DNA from: Ezakiella sp.
GTDB lineage: Bacteria > Bacillota > Clostridia > Tissierellales > Peptoniphilaceae
Direction of reading: 5' to 3'
DNA length: 64,000 nt
Assembly (NCBI GenBank): GCA_022778715.1
Contig: JALFRW010000030.1
Coordinates: forward strand, 124,001 to 188,000
Positions 55,501 to 63,746 of this stretch are shown piece by piece; the first letter of the stretch is position 1; every line of letters starts with the position of its first letter. The notes below the pieces were generated by a model that saw nothing but the letters and a program-made list of their open reading frames with translations, had not been told where the DNA came from and did not search any database. The position numbers and the translations under genes were made by a program.

Positions 55501-56560
55501 CAATGATTTCACATTCATACGGATTTAAACCCGTGGTTTCAATATCGAATACTACATAATCTTTATATCCCGGTTTATTGTCTTGCACGTATTTCTCGGC
55601 ATCGTCATACAAGTTTGCCTCTAATCCATAACCAATTTTAAAATTTTCGTCTCCCAAATCCATAATATTTGGATAGGCTTGAACGCAGGCAACGTCAGTT
55701 ACAAAAACGCCCGGAGTCCCCATATCTTTATAAATTTTAACGAGTTCTTCAGGAGCGATGCTGCCTTCAAGCAAACTCATTTGAGTGTGTGCATGAATCT
55801 CCACGCGTTTTACTTTGGACTTGTCTTCCCATTTTTTTGGGGGAAGCACTTCATAGTTCTTCATAATAAGTGCCATTTGCTTATCGAACATATCGTATTT
55901 ATATTCCCCGTTTACTCTTAAGAGCGTACCGTTTTTTACGTCATTATCAAACTCTTCATTTTGTTCATTTCTTAAAAAAGCCTTTATGCAGAGTGATTCT
56001 GTTCCGTCGTATAAGAAAAACTTTGCAATCTTAAGGTCTTCAGTACGAGTGTCCTGTTTTGAAATGGAAAAAACTTCACCCTCGAGAGTTGGGAAAGTGT
56101 CCTCTTCTTTTAAATATTTAATCTTTCTAATCTCCCCAAATTTGTTTGTTTTCGGTTTATAATATGTTTTCTTGGGCTCAGTTTTGTTCTCTCTTTCTTT
56201 ATTAGTTTTTATATTCTCTTGAAAGTTTTTTAAAAAATCTCTGTCTTCATATTCCAAACTATTTTGAAATTCTTCAATCACTTCTTTGTCGACTTCAGAA
56301 TCCATCATTAACACTTCTTTAGGGATTTCTTTCGTCTTTTCTTCTTTCTTTTTCATGTTGTCAATATAAATTTTTACATCTTTAAATTCAGCATGAAGTT
56401 TAGACTTCAAAAATTCAATATCTTTATCATCAATTGAGTCTAATGAAGTTGAATAAATCGACAAAATTTTTTTATTCATGTCAAACACAACTCTGTCTAT
56501 ATTGAATTTTAAATTGTCATAATACTCAACTTCTTCAAGTGACAATATTTTATCTAACAT
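52538..56560 (-). CDS. polC: DNA polymerase III alpha subunit, PolC type
   Basis: 1340 residues from the ATG at 56558-56560; a GTG three codons earlier is part of its GGTG ribosome-binding site. Domain order: N-terminal and OB domains (about 1-240), PHP part with VEIHAHTQMSLLEG, an inserted DEDDh proofreading exonuclease (YVVFDIETTGLNPYECEIIEIG, near residue 340), PHP remainder, polymerase core (GSRGSVGSSFVATM, EPDIDLNFAG, TTGQHPGGIM) and HhH. A zinc-like CPNCKHTEF ... CPECG lies near residue 840. Slightly shorter than the ~1430 of Bacillus. The essential leading-strand replicase. It overlaps ispG by 11 bases. Confidence 0.97.
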   Translation of the reverse strand: MLDKILSLEEVEYYDNLKFNIDRVVFDMNKKILSIYSTSLDSIDDKDIEFLKSKLHAEFKDVKIYIDNMKKKEEKTKEIPKEVLMMDSEVDKEVIEEFQNSLEYEDRDFLKNFQENIKTNKERENKTEPKKTYYKPKTNKFGEIRKIKYLKEEDTFPTLEGEVFSISKQDTRTEDLKIAKFFLYDGTESLCIKAFLRNEQNEEFDNDVKNGTLLRVNGEYKYDMFDKQMALIMKNYEVLPPKKWEDKSKVKRVEIHAHTQMSLLEGSIAPEELVKIYKDMGTPGVFVTDVACVQAYPNIMDLGDENFKIGYGLEANLYDDAEKYVQDNKPGYKDYVVFDIETTGLNPYECEIIEIGAVKVKDGEIIDRYNQLIKPSKPVPIEIQKLTNITDDMLDDKPSFDEIKCEFLNFIDGKILVAHNANFDVGFIRYHFGKFGIDVSNPFVDTMKMAQDIVEGVRNYKLDTLTDKLGIKLVSHHRAVDDAEATAYLFINMVNVLINQGKIKKYGELDKIVHNDLKNNFRTLIYVKNYTGLKNLYHIITKSCTEFFYKKPRVPLSVLNEYKEGLIIGAEAIKGEIFSYFESGFTDEYIKKKLELYDFCEIQPTDNYLGLLGNKYPDRTSVYNMAKRYLNFLEANGKKIIAGGNVFEKTSDDVILRKILGKSRGEFWADKNPPLPIRTTDEIKNGLDYVSEDKINEYVIKNSKELLDSVDTMRAIPHEKYPPIIEGSEDELRNTCYENAKRIYGENLPKEVQDRLEKELHSIIGNGYSVMYIIAKKLVQKSNADGYLVGSRGSVGSSFVATMSDITEVNPLPAHYLCPNCKHTEFYNEYYIGIDLPDKNCPECGTAMEKMGYNIPFETFLGFEGDKEPDIDLNFAGEYQPVAHKFVEELFGEGYVFRAGTLATIQDKVGYGYVKNYFEEHDMKISDAEINRLVSKMIGIKRTTGQHPGGIMIVPKTNDIHDFSPIQYPADDPNNGAFTTHFAYKALHSNILKLDILGHDGPTMIRMIEDLTGVKSSTIKFDDPQVLKMFSSAEPLGLSGEELGDDVATLGIPEFGTDFVRNMLLETKPQSFADLIRISGLSHGTNVWATNAQDLVDNGVCKISDVIATREDIMTYLLKAGMPNDFSFFTMEKVRKGKGLTDEDVKKMSEYDLPSWYVDSCKKIKYMFPKAHAVAYVMLSFRLAWYKLNYPKEFYATILSTKKDNFEYETVSGGLELIEARMEEIKKEFKPTTKEKEVFKVLEIVREMYLRGFVCEDCDIYKSEVNRFMPSEKGIIAPLSVVPSLGEGVAQSIERERTIKKFISVEDLQNRTKINKNSISFMIKHNILNNFQETNQISLF

Positions 56561-57614
56561 TATTTTCACCGTCTAAAATATTAATCTCATGAATTAAAGT
56601 ATCCACTGCTTCTTCATATGGCACAGATTCCATAACCTTACCTTTTTTAAACAAAATTGCTCCCGATTTATTAAGCGCAATGCCAACATCAGCTTCTCTT
56701 GCTTCGCCTGGACCATTCACATGGCAACCCATAATAGCAACGTCCAGCTTGCCCTTAATATTTGGCATACGTCTGTAAAAATCATTAACAAGGTCAATCA
56801 TCTTGCCATTTGTTCTAGCACAAGTTGGACAACTGATTAAATTGATTCCTTGCCTATTTAGATTGAGGCTGGCTAGAATTTGATTTCCTGCAATCACTTC
56901 TTTGTACGGCTCATCAGTTAAGCTAACCCTTAAAGTATCTCCGATACCTTCATACAAAAGCATTCCGATTCCGATAGAACTTTTCACGATCCCGGATTGA
57001 TATGGACCGGATTCTGTGATTCCAAGATGAATTGGATAATCCTTAAAACTTCTAAACTTACGATTAGCCTCCACACAAGTTCTTATGTTTGAGCTTTTTA
57101 TCGCCACTTTCATATTAGTAAAATCTAAATCTTCCAGCTTTTCCACTTCATTTATTGCAGAATAAACAAGACTGTCCACATTCACTCCACCAAACTTGTC
57201 AATTATCTCCTGAGCTATCGAACCGGAGTTCACACCAATTCTAATCGGAATATTTGTTTCTTTTAATGCAGACACAAATTTTTTTAATTCATCCCTATTT
57301 TTCATATTTCCGGGATTTGTTCTAATGCAATTTGCTCCATTTTCAAGCGCCCACATTGCAAGATTATAATCATATTGAATGTCCGCAATAACTGGCACAT
57401 GAATTCGTTTTTTTATCTTCAAGATTGCCTTTGCGTCTTCTTCGGTGTTTATAGCCATTCTGACTAGGTCAAGTCCGTATTTTTCGCACTCTAAAATTTG
57501 GGCAACTGTTGCTTTTACGTCATTTGTAACTGTGTTTGTCATAGTTTGCACAGAAACCGGTGCATCTCCCCCAATTGCAACATTACCCACGAAAATTTTT
57601 TTAGAATTATTCAC
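56550..57614 (-). CDS. ispG: 4-hydroxy-3-methylbut-2-en-1-yl diphosphate synthase
   Basis: 354 residues. VGNVAIGGDAPVSVQTMTNT starts the TIM barrel. The [4Fe-4S] cysteines are in SCPTCART and MGCHVNGPGEAR. It makes HMBPP in the MEP isoprenoid pathway, which feeds uppS three genes away. The usual partner dxr is absent from the gap before rseP. Confidence 0.97.
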   Translation of the reverse strand: MNNSKKIFVGNVAIGGDAPVSVQTMTNTVTNDVKATVAQILECEKYGLDLVRMAINTEEDAKAILKIKKRIHVPVIADIQYDYNLAMWALENGANCIRTNPGNMKNRDELKKFVSALKETNIPIRIGVNSGSIAQEIIDKFGGVNVDSLVYSAINEVEKLEDLDFTNMKVAIKSSNIRTCVEANRKFRSFKDYPIHLGITESGPYQSGIVKSSIGIGMLLYEGIGDTLRVSLTDEPYKEVIAGNQILASLNLNRQGINLISCPTCARTNGKMIDLVNDFYRRMPNIKGKLDVAIMGCHVNGPGEAREADVGIALNKSGAILFKKGKVMESVPYEEAVDTLIHEINILDGENNVR

Positions 57615-57628
57615 TAAATCACCTTTTT

Positions 57629-58648
57629 TTAAAATAATCTTAAAATATCGTTTCGTGTAACCATTATGAAAAGATAAGCCATAAATGCCATACCTAAATA
57701 TGACAAAACATTTTGAAACTTTTCACTAAGTGGTCTTTTGATAATTGCTTCAATAATATGAATTAATGCTGCTCCTCCGTCAAGTGGTATGATTGGGAGC
57801 AAGTTGAATGCTCCAACTGAAACCGAAATGCCGGCTATAAGTGTAAGAATCATCACGAAATTTATATCGGTTTGTCCATTCATAAATCCAACAAACCCGA
57901 CAATTCCCATTACATTTTTGTCTACTTTTACAAATATCCTCTTTAAAATACCAAAAATTTCACTGAGCATATCTCCAAGAGTTTTAAATGATTCCTTAAA
58001 CGCACTCCCAACAGATTTATTAAGTGCAAATTGAATGCCAATTTTACCCTCTTCTTCAAGACTTGGCACTTTTAGTTCAATGATTTCTCCGTTTCTTTCA
58101 ATTGCTATAGTAAATCCATTTGGATTTAAGAAATCTTTATCTCCCGTAAATTCTTGAATAGTATTTACTTCTCTTCCGTTAATAGAAAGAATTTTATCTT
58201 CTTTTTGAATTCCAATTTGTTCTGCAACGCTTCCCGGCATTATAGTGTCCACATACATTGATTGAGTACCCACAAAACTAAATAGCCCCCAGAAAATAAT
58301 AATTGCCAAAATGAAATTCATAATAATTCCATTTAAAGTAATAAACAACTTTTTCCAAAATGAAGCTTTTGGAAATTCAATATATTTTGAACCGTCGAAC
58401 TCCTTATATGCTTGTTCTTCTTTAGGACTATTCTTGGTTTCTCCCATTTCAAATGAACAAAATCCTCCCAGCGGGAAAATTCTTACAGAATATTTTGTTC
58501 CATTTCTAAACCAAGAAGTTATCTTTGGTCCAAATCCAATAGCAAATTCATAAACGCGAACTCCGCACATCTTGCCGGCTATAAAGTGTCCCCATTCGTG
58601 AATTGTAACTACAAGTAATAATATAAATAACGATAAAACTATTTTCAT
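57629..58648 (-). CDS. rseP: Site-2 metalloprotease RseP
   Basis: 339 residues. The zinc site H17-E-W-G-H21 lies in the first membrane helix. A single PDZ domain (about 110-190, SVAEQIGIQKEDKILSINGREV) is followed by the third zinc ligand in LLPIIPLDGGAALIH and a last helix. It performs intramembrane cleavage of anti-sigma factors or signal peptides. It lies between cdsA and ispG, 9 bases after cdsA. Confidence 0.94.
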   Translation of the reverse strand: MKIVLSLFILLLVVTIHEWGHFIAGKMCGVRVYEFAIGFGPKITSWFRNGTKYSVRIFPLGGFCSFEMGETKNSPKEEQAYKEFDGSKYIEFPKASFWKKLFITLNGIIMNFILAIIIFWGLFSFVGTQSMYVDTIMPGSVAEQIGIQKEDKILSINGREVNTIQEFTGDKDFLNPNGFTIAIERNGEIIELKVPSLEEEGKIGIQFALNKSVGSAFKESFKTLGDMLSEIFGILKRIFVKVDKNVMGIVGFVGFMNGQTDINFVMILTLIAGISVSVGAFNLLPIIPLDGGAALIHIIEAIIKRPLSEKFQNVLSYLGMAFMAYLFIMVTRNDILRLF

Positions 58649-58657
58649 ATTGCCTCC

Positions 58658-59455
58658 CTAAAATAATATCATCATCGCACCAAATGCGGTAAAAATTAAA
58701 CTATCAAATCTATCTAAAATGCCACCATGTCCAGGAAGCAACTTTGAATAGTCTTTTATTCCACAAGTTCTCTTGATTGCAGATGCAAATAAATCTCCAA
58801 ATTGTGAAATTATGCCTAAAATAATGAAGTAAAATATTTGAAAAATCTCAATTGTATTAAATCCATAAATTAATCCAAACGAGAGAAAGCCACCAAAAAT
58901 TGCTCCAATTATGCCACAAAAAGCACCTTCAATCGTTTTTTTAGGACTGATTTTTGGAATAAGTTTGTGCTTGCCAAATATGGAACCCCCAATGTATGCA
59001 AAAACGTCACAGCCATTTGTAATAAGCACAATTATAACAAAAAGTTCGTTACTATTTGGATAGTATTTTGTGAAAAATTCACCTAAAAATAAAATATAAA
59101 TTGCACTTGCAAGACTTGCGCCAAAATTTTTCAACTTGTTTTCGCTCATGTCAAAAATAAAATATATAAATAAAATGAGCATCAAAATGTTTCTGAGATT
59201 ATCTTTTAAAAATATAATTTCAGAACTACTAGACTCAAAAAAACTCACAACACCTATTATAATCAAAGTGATAAAAATTGGCAGCACATATATATGCACA
59301 TCAACATTTTTAAAAGCCTTGCTTAATTCATATACTGCGAGGGCCATACATATAATTGTAAAAAGGCTCATTGCAATTGGTCCCAAAAAATAAAGTAATG
59401 CAATAAGAGCATACATACAAATTCCCGTAACTAATCTAACTTTAAAATCACTCAT
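58658..59455 (-). CDS. cdsA: Phosphatidate cytidylyltransferase
   Basis: 265 residues from the ATG at 59453-59455, which overlaps the uppS stop by 8 bases; GGGGGAA is its ribosome-binding site. Seven or eight membrane helices. The signature is in SQFGDLFASAIKRTCGIKDY and LPGHGGILDRFDSLIFTA. It makes CDP-diacylglycerol for all phospholipids. Confidence 0.95.
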   Translation of the reverse strand: MSDFKVRLVTGICMYALIALLYFLGPIAMSLFTIICMALAVYELSKAFKNVDVHIYVLPIFITLIIIGVVSFFESSSSEIIFLKDNLRNILMLILFIYFIFDMSENKLKNFGASLASAIYILFLGEFFTKYYPNSNELFVIIVLITNGCDVFAYIGGSIFGKHKLIPKISPKKTIEGAFCGIIGAIFGGFLSFGLIYGFNTIEIFQIFYFIILGIISQFGDLFASAIKRTCGIKDYSKLLPGHGGILDRFDSLIFTAFGAMMILF

Positions 59456-60137
59456 CTTTAATTCCCCCAAAACGTCTGTCTCTAGATTTGAAATCTTCTA
59501 AACATTTATCCAAAATTTGCTCATTTAAATCTGGCCAAAGCGTGTCTATAAACATAAGTTCAGAATATGCAGACTGTAAAAGCAGAAAATTAGAAAGCCT
59601 TTTCTCCCCACTAGTTCTAATAATTAAATCCGGATCTTCCTGTTTTTTTGTGTACAAATAATTTTTAAAAGAATCGTAGCTTGTGTCGATGTCTTCATTT
59701 TCTCTTGCATCATGTGCAAAATCTTTTAGCGCATGTTCAATTTCTAACCTGGAGGAATAGTTTATTGCAAAATTAACGACAAGTCCAGTGTTATCCTTTG
59801 TTAAATTAATAGCCCAATTTAATTTTTCTTGTACGATTTTAGGAAGCTCTTTCATACTGCCAAGAACATTTATCTTTGCATTTTTTTTGTGCAAATTCAT
59901 AAGCTCTCTATCCACATAAATCACCAAAAGATTCATTAAAAATTCTACTTCCGGTCTTGGTCTTTTCCAATTTTCAGCAGAAAAAGCATACAAAGTAAGC
60001 GTGTCGATATCACGCTCGTTTGCCCACTCAATAGTTTTAATAACCACTTCCATACCTTTTTTATGTCCAACAGTTCGTGCAAGGCCTCTTTTTTTTGCCC
60101 ATCTACCATTTCCGTCCATAATAATAGCTACATGCAT
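59448..60137 (-). CDS. uppS: Undecaprenyl diphosphate synthase
   Basis: 229 residues from the ATG at 60135-60137, after TTAGGTGATTTT; the 30 codons further up cover the frr terminator and are not coding. MHVAIIMDGNGRWAKKRG carries the catalytic Asp and the conserved NGRWA; TLYAFSAENWKRP and RTSGEKRLSNFLLLQSAYSEL follow. It extends farnesyl diphosphate by eight cis isoprene units to make the cell-wall lipid carrier. Confidence 0.96.
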   Translation of the reverse strand: MHVAIIMDGNGRWAKKRGLARTVGHKKGMEVVIKTIEWANERDIDTLTLYAFSAENWKRPRPEVEFLMNLLVIYVDRELMNLHKKNAKINVLGSMKELPKIVQEKLNWAINLTKDNTGLVVNFAINYSSRLEIEHALKDFAHDARENEDIDTSYDSFKNYLYTKKQEDPDLIIRTSGEKRLSNFLLLQSAYSELMFIDTLWPDLNEQILDKCLEDFKSRDRRFGGIKDE

Positions 60138-60173
60138 AAAATCACCTAAAAATACCATTTCACTTTTTAAAGT

Positions 60174-60205
60174 GAAAAAAATCAGCTGGAAAACTCCAAC
60201 TGATT
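60174..60205 (-). terminator. Terminator between frr and uppS
   Basis: Minus strand: AATCAGTTGGA, 4-base loop, TCCAGCTGATT (one G-U), then a run of seven T. The 11-bp stem lies 42 bases after the frr stop. There is no room for a promoter before uppS, so read-through must feed the lipid genes. Confidence 0.85.
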
Positions 60206-60247
60206 CTAAAAACAATGCAATCTCCACAAGTAAACTTGTATGGAGTT

Positions 60248-60805
60248 TTATATTTCCATAATTTCTTTCTCTTTTTCTTTTGCGATTAAATCTATCTTTT
60301 TAATCATATCATCAGTGAGCTCTTGAGCTTCCGATTCTGCTTTATGCAATTCATCTTCCGTTATAACTTTGTCTTTTTCAAGTTTTTTAGCATCATCAAT
60401 GAGTTCACGACGGATATTTCTAATGTTTATTTTTGCTGTTTCACTATTCTTTGAAACGACTTTAGAAAGTTCTTTTCTTCTTTCCTCTGTGAGTTGAGGA
60501 ACGATTAGTCTTACAATTTTCCCATCATTTGAAGGATTTAAACCCAAATCGCTTGCAAGAATTGCTTTTTCAATTGCCGGAATAACGTTTGCATCCCATG
60601 GTTGAATCACAATTTGTCTTGGTTCCGGAGCGGAGACATTTGACAATTGTTTTAGAGGAGTCATAACGCCATAATAATCCACTTCAATTCTATCAAGCAA
60701 AGAAGGGTTTGCACGACCTGCACGAATAGCCGCGAGATCTTCTTTGTAAACTTCAATACTTTTATTCATTTTTTCTTTTGCTGAATTAAAAACTTGAGTA
60801 GTCAT
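60248..60805 (-). CDS. frr: Ribosome recycling factor
   Basis: 185 residues, exact family length. AAIRAGRANPSLLDRIEVDYYG and the C-terminal coiled coil EDELHKAESEAQELTDDMIKKID are typical. It splits post-termination ribosomes with EF-G. It directly follows pyrH. Confidence 0.97.
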   Translation of the reverse strand: MTTQVFNSAKEKMNKSIEVYKEDLAAIRAGRANPSLLDRIEVDYYGVMTPLKQLSNVSAPEPRQIVIQPWDANVIPAIEKAILASDLGLNPSNDGKIVRLIVPQLTEERRKELSKVVSKNSETAKINIRNIRRELIDDAKKLEKDKVITEDELHKAESEAQELTDDMIKKIDLIAKEKEKEIMEI

Positions 60806-61522
60806 TTAGTCCTCCTTATTTCTTATAATAGTTCCTAATTTTTCGCCCTTAAGAACTCTAGTAATATTTTGTGTATCATCAATTCCAAAAACTAGAATTG
60901 GAATATTGTTATCTCTGCATAAACTAGTTGCAGTTCCATCAAGAACTTTTAAATCTTTTTCAAGGACTTCATTAAATGTAAGTTCATCAAACTTTGTTGC
61001 ATTTTTTTCCAGTTTAGGGTCTGAAGAATAAACTCCGTCCACACCCTTTTTCGCAATCAAAATCGCATCTGCGCCAATTTCTGCTGCTCTAAGAGCTGCA
61101 GTAGTATCGGTTGAGAAATACGGATTGCCAATACCAGCTGCAAAAATTACGATGCGTCCCTTTTCCAAATGTCTTATAGCTCTTCTCATAATGTATGGCT
61201 CAGCGACTTCTCTCATTTCAATCGAAGTTTGAACCCTTGTTGGCACACCTGCTTTTTCTAAAGCACTTTGCAGTGCTAAACTATTCATGACGGTTCCCAG
61301 CATGCCCATGTAATCAGAAGTTGCTCTGTCTATTGATACTGCATCTCGTCCCCTCCAAAAATTGCCACCGCCTACGACGATGGCAACTTGGAGTGAATCA
61401 TCTAATGCATCCTTAATTCTTTCGGATAACTCGGACACAAAAGACATATCAAGACCATTGCCTTTTTCTCCAGCCATAGCTTCGCCAGATAATTTCAAGA
61501 CAACTCTTTTAAATTCACCCAT
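60806..61522 (-). CDS. pyrH: Uridylate kinase
   Basis: 238 residues from the ATG at 61520-61522, 7 bases after the tsf stop; the longer frame overlaps tsf. [24 protein letters not shown], and [20 protein letters not shown] are the amino-acid-kinase-fold signatures. It converts UMP to UDP. Only a distant GGGAA serves as ribosome-binding site, so coupling to tsf is likely. Confidence 0.96.
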   Translation of the reverse strand: MGEFKRVVLKLSGEAMAGEKGNGLDMSFVSELSERIKDALDDSLQVAIVVGGGNFWRGRDAVSIDRATSDYMGMLGTVMNSLALQSALEKAGVPTRVQTSIEMREVAEPYIMRRAIRHLEKGRIVIFAAGIGNPYFSTDTTAALRAAEIGADAILIAKKGVDGVYSSDPKLEKNATKFDELTFNEVLEKDLKVLDGTATSLCRDNNIPILVFGIDDTQNITRVLKGEKLGTIIRNKED

Positions 61523-61529
61523 TTTTAAA

Positions 61530-62180
61530 TTATTTTCCCATTTGCTTTGCAACTTCTTCTGCGAAGTTTTCTTCTCTTTTTTCTAAACCTTCACCAACTT
61601 CGAAACGAACAAATCTTCTTATTTTTATGTTTTCACCAATTTTAGCGATCTTTTCGTTCAATAATTGTTCAATTGTCTTGTCCGAATCTTTGATAAATGG
61701 TTGTTCCAACAGAACAATTTCTTTATAGAATTTGTCAATTCTGCCTTCTACCATTTTTTCAGCAATATTAGCCGGTTTACCTTCGTTCATAGCTTGTTGT
61801 GTCAGAACTTCTTTTTCGTGTTCTACAACATCAGATGGAACTTCTTCGCGAGAAACATACTTTGGATTTGATGCAGCAATTTGCATTGCAACGTCTTTTA
61901 CAAATTGTTTAAATTCATCAGTTTTTGCAACAAAATCAGTTTCTGAGTTAACTTCAACAAGAACACCTATTCTGCCACCGTGAATATAAGATTCAACCAA
62001 ACCTTCTGCAGCGATTCTTGAAGCTTTTTTCGCTGCCTTTGTGATTCCCTTTTCTCTCAAAAGGTCAATTGCTTTTTCAATATCACCATCTGTATCTTTA
62101 AGTGCATTTCTGCAATCAAGCATACCGGCACCAGTTTTTTCTCTTAATTCTTTTACCATGCTCGCAGTTATTTCAGCCAT
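61530..62180 (-). CDS. tsf: Elongation factor Ts
   Basis: 216 residues from the ATG at 62178-62180, which follows AAAGGTGG at good spacing; an in-frame GTG lies inside this site. [22 protein letters not shown] (UBA-like) and [13 protein letters not shown] (the EF-Tu contact TDFV) are present. Short form with one core subdomain reduced compared with Bacillus. It recycles EF-Tu-GDP. Confidence 0.96.
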   Translation of the reverse strand: MAEITASMVKELREKTGAGMLDCRNALKDTDGDIEKAIDLLREKGITKAAKKASRIAAEGLVESYIHGGRIGVLVEVNSETDFVAKTDEFKQFVKDVAMQIAASNPKYVSREEVPSDVVEHEKEVLTQQAMNEGKPANIAEKMVEGRIDKFYKEIVLLEQPFIKDSDKTIEQLLNEKIAKIGENIKIRRFVRFEVGEGLEKREENFAEEVAKQMGK

Positions 62181-62226
62181 TGGAATTACCACCTTTCTGA
62201 ATTATTAAATTAATTGATATTTATTA

Positions 62227-63012
62227 TTAATTATCTTTGTTTAAGAGCTTTTCGTCTTCCTTTTTTAAAGCTTCTTCCATACTTTCATTTGCTGCATCGT
62301 CATCTTCATCTTCTACTAATGAATAAACTTCACCTTGCTTTGCTTCGATAACAGCATTTGCAATTGTTTCTGTTATAAGTTTTACAGCTCTGATTGCATC
62401 ATCGTTGCCCGGGATTGGGTAATCCAACTCTTCCGGGTTGCAATTAGTATCAACTATACCAACAACCGGAATTCCGAGTTTATGAGCTTCTAATACAGCA
62501 TTTCTTTCTTTTTTAGGGTCAACAACGAATAAGCATTGTGGAATACCTTCCATGTTTTTGATTCCGCCTAAGAATTTTTCAAGACGCTCTCTTTCATGTT
62601 TTAATTTGATAACTTCAACTTTTGGAAGGATATCAAATGTTCCATTTTCTTCCATTTCTTCTAATTCAAACAACCTATCTATTCTAGTTTTGATTGTTTG
62701 ATAGTTTGTGAGCATACCCCCCAACCATCTTTGGTTAACAAATGGCATTTCGCATCTCTTTGCTTCGCTTTCAACAGCTTCTTGAGCTTGTTTTTTTGTA
62801 CCAACGAATAGAACTGTTCCACCGTTTTCTACAATATCCTTAACGAAAGCATATGCTTCTTCAACTTTTTTAACTGTCTTTTGTAAATCAATGATATAGA
62901 TTCCATTTCTTTCAGTAAAAATGTACTCTGCCATCTTAGGGTCCCATCTTCTTGTTTGGTGTCCAAAGTGAACACCGGCTTCTAATAAGCTTTTCATAGT
63001 AATTACGCTCAT
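62227..63012 (-). CDS. rpsB: 30S ribosomal protein S2
   Basis: 261 residues from the ATG at 63010-63012, after GGAGGTGTAAT; the longer frame is the leader. [36 protein letters not shown] and [26 protein letters not shown] are the family blocks. An acidic tail follows. First gene of the rpsB-tsf-pyrH-frr operon. Confidence 0.97.
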   Translation of the reverse strand: MSVITMKSLLEAGVHFGHQTRRWDPKMAEYIFTERNGIYIIDLQKTVKKVEEAYAFVKDIVENGGTVLFVGTKKQAQEAVESEAKRCEMPFVNQRWLGGMLTNYQTIKTRIDRLFELEEMEENGTFDILPKVEVIKLKHERERLEKFLGGIKNMEGIPQCLFVVDPKKERNAVLEAHKLGIPVVGIVDTNCNPEELDYPIPGNDDAIRAVKLITETIANAVIEAKQGEVYSLVEDEDDDAANESMEEALKKEDEKLLNKDN

Positions 63013-63139
63013 ATTACACCTCCGGTTTATTCTTCCGCATTCATCGCATACGCTGGACAACCAATTGGCAACCTTCAGCGCATCAGAATGCGTGGCTAAT
63101 TACAGAAATGATTATATCATAAAATATAATCATTTGCAA
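63013..63139 (-). promoter_or_regulatory. rpsB promoter and structured leader
   Basis: TTGCAA (63134-63139), 17 bases, TATAAT (63111-63116). The ~90-base leader contains CGCAT-TCTG-ATGCG and further pairing segments (CAGCG/CGCTG type) before the GGAGG site. Such leaders are often S2-binding autoregulators; this one is inferred. Confidence 0.65.
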
Positions 63140-63184
63140 GTAAAAAAAACTTTTAGTTCATTAAGAAATAATCTTTATATATAA

Positions 63185-63403
63185 CTATTTTAATTTTTTA
63201 AATGTTCCAGTGCCATCCAGATCGAAAACTTCATATAAAGTTAAATTGAAAGCCTTTGCAATTTCATTTGCAAGTTTCAGACTAGGAACACATTTGCAAT
63301 TTTCTATCTTACTAATGCTAATCCTGGAAACACCTACCATTTCTGATAAATCAACCTGTGATAATTTTCTTTTTCGTCTCAATTGTGCCATTATATTATT
63401 CAT
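63185..63403 (-). CDS. Small Xre/Cro-type helix-turn-helix regulator
   Basis: 72 residues from the ATG at 63401-63403, after GGAGGGACAT. LRRKRKLSQVDLSEMVGVSRISISKIENCKCVPSLKLANEIAKAFN is a complete HTH_3 domain. It has no effector domain. It resembles YozG-like single-domain regulators, some of which are antitoxins, but no toxin gene is adjacent. Target unknown. Confidence 0.88.
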   Translation of the reverse strand: MNNIMAQLRRKRKLSQVDLSEMVGVSRISISKIENCKCVPSLKLANEIAKAFNLTLYEVFDLDGTGTFKKLK

Positions 63404-63746
63404 ATGTCCCTCCAAAAATTATAATTGACAAGCATTTAATATTAAAATCAAAAACTTAATAAAATTTAATAAGCAAATCACTAGACCTTAATCCCATAAG
63501 AAAAAAATATAATAATTTCCTTAAAATTCTCATAGTAAATTATAATACATCAATTAAATGAAAATATCAATGATATTATAGTAGAATTTCAGCTCAAATA
63601 TTTAAGCGAACCTATTAATTATTTTTATGTAAATCTAAATTCATAAAAATTTTTGAATTTTATTATTAATATTTTCATAAAATGTATTATTTTACGATTT
63701 ATATTTAAGAGAAAAAAGTAGACGCCATTAACGCCCACTTGAATCT
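63404..63746. other. AT-rich intergenic region between the Xre gene and hpt
   Basis: About 340 bases with no reading frame I can support. A TATAAT at 63418-63423 sits too close to the Xre ribosome-binding site to be a clear promoter. A weak imperfect hairpin with TTTTTT on the minus strand near 63713-63745 may end hpt. Confidence 0.5.

Noticed and set aside
60138-60227. 30-residue N-terminal extension of UppS
   Set aside because: It covers the terminator after frr; UppS proteins start at the conserved block MHVAIIMDGNGRW.
63185-63403. Toxin-antitoxin module at the Xre gene
   Set aside because: The single-domain regulator could be an antitoxin, but neither flank encodes a toxin-sized partner.
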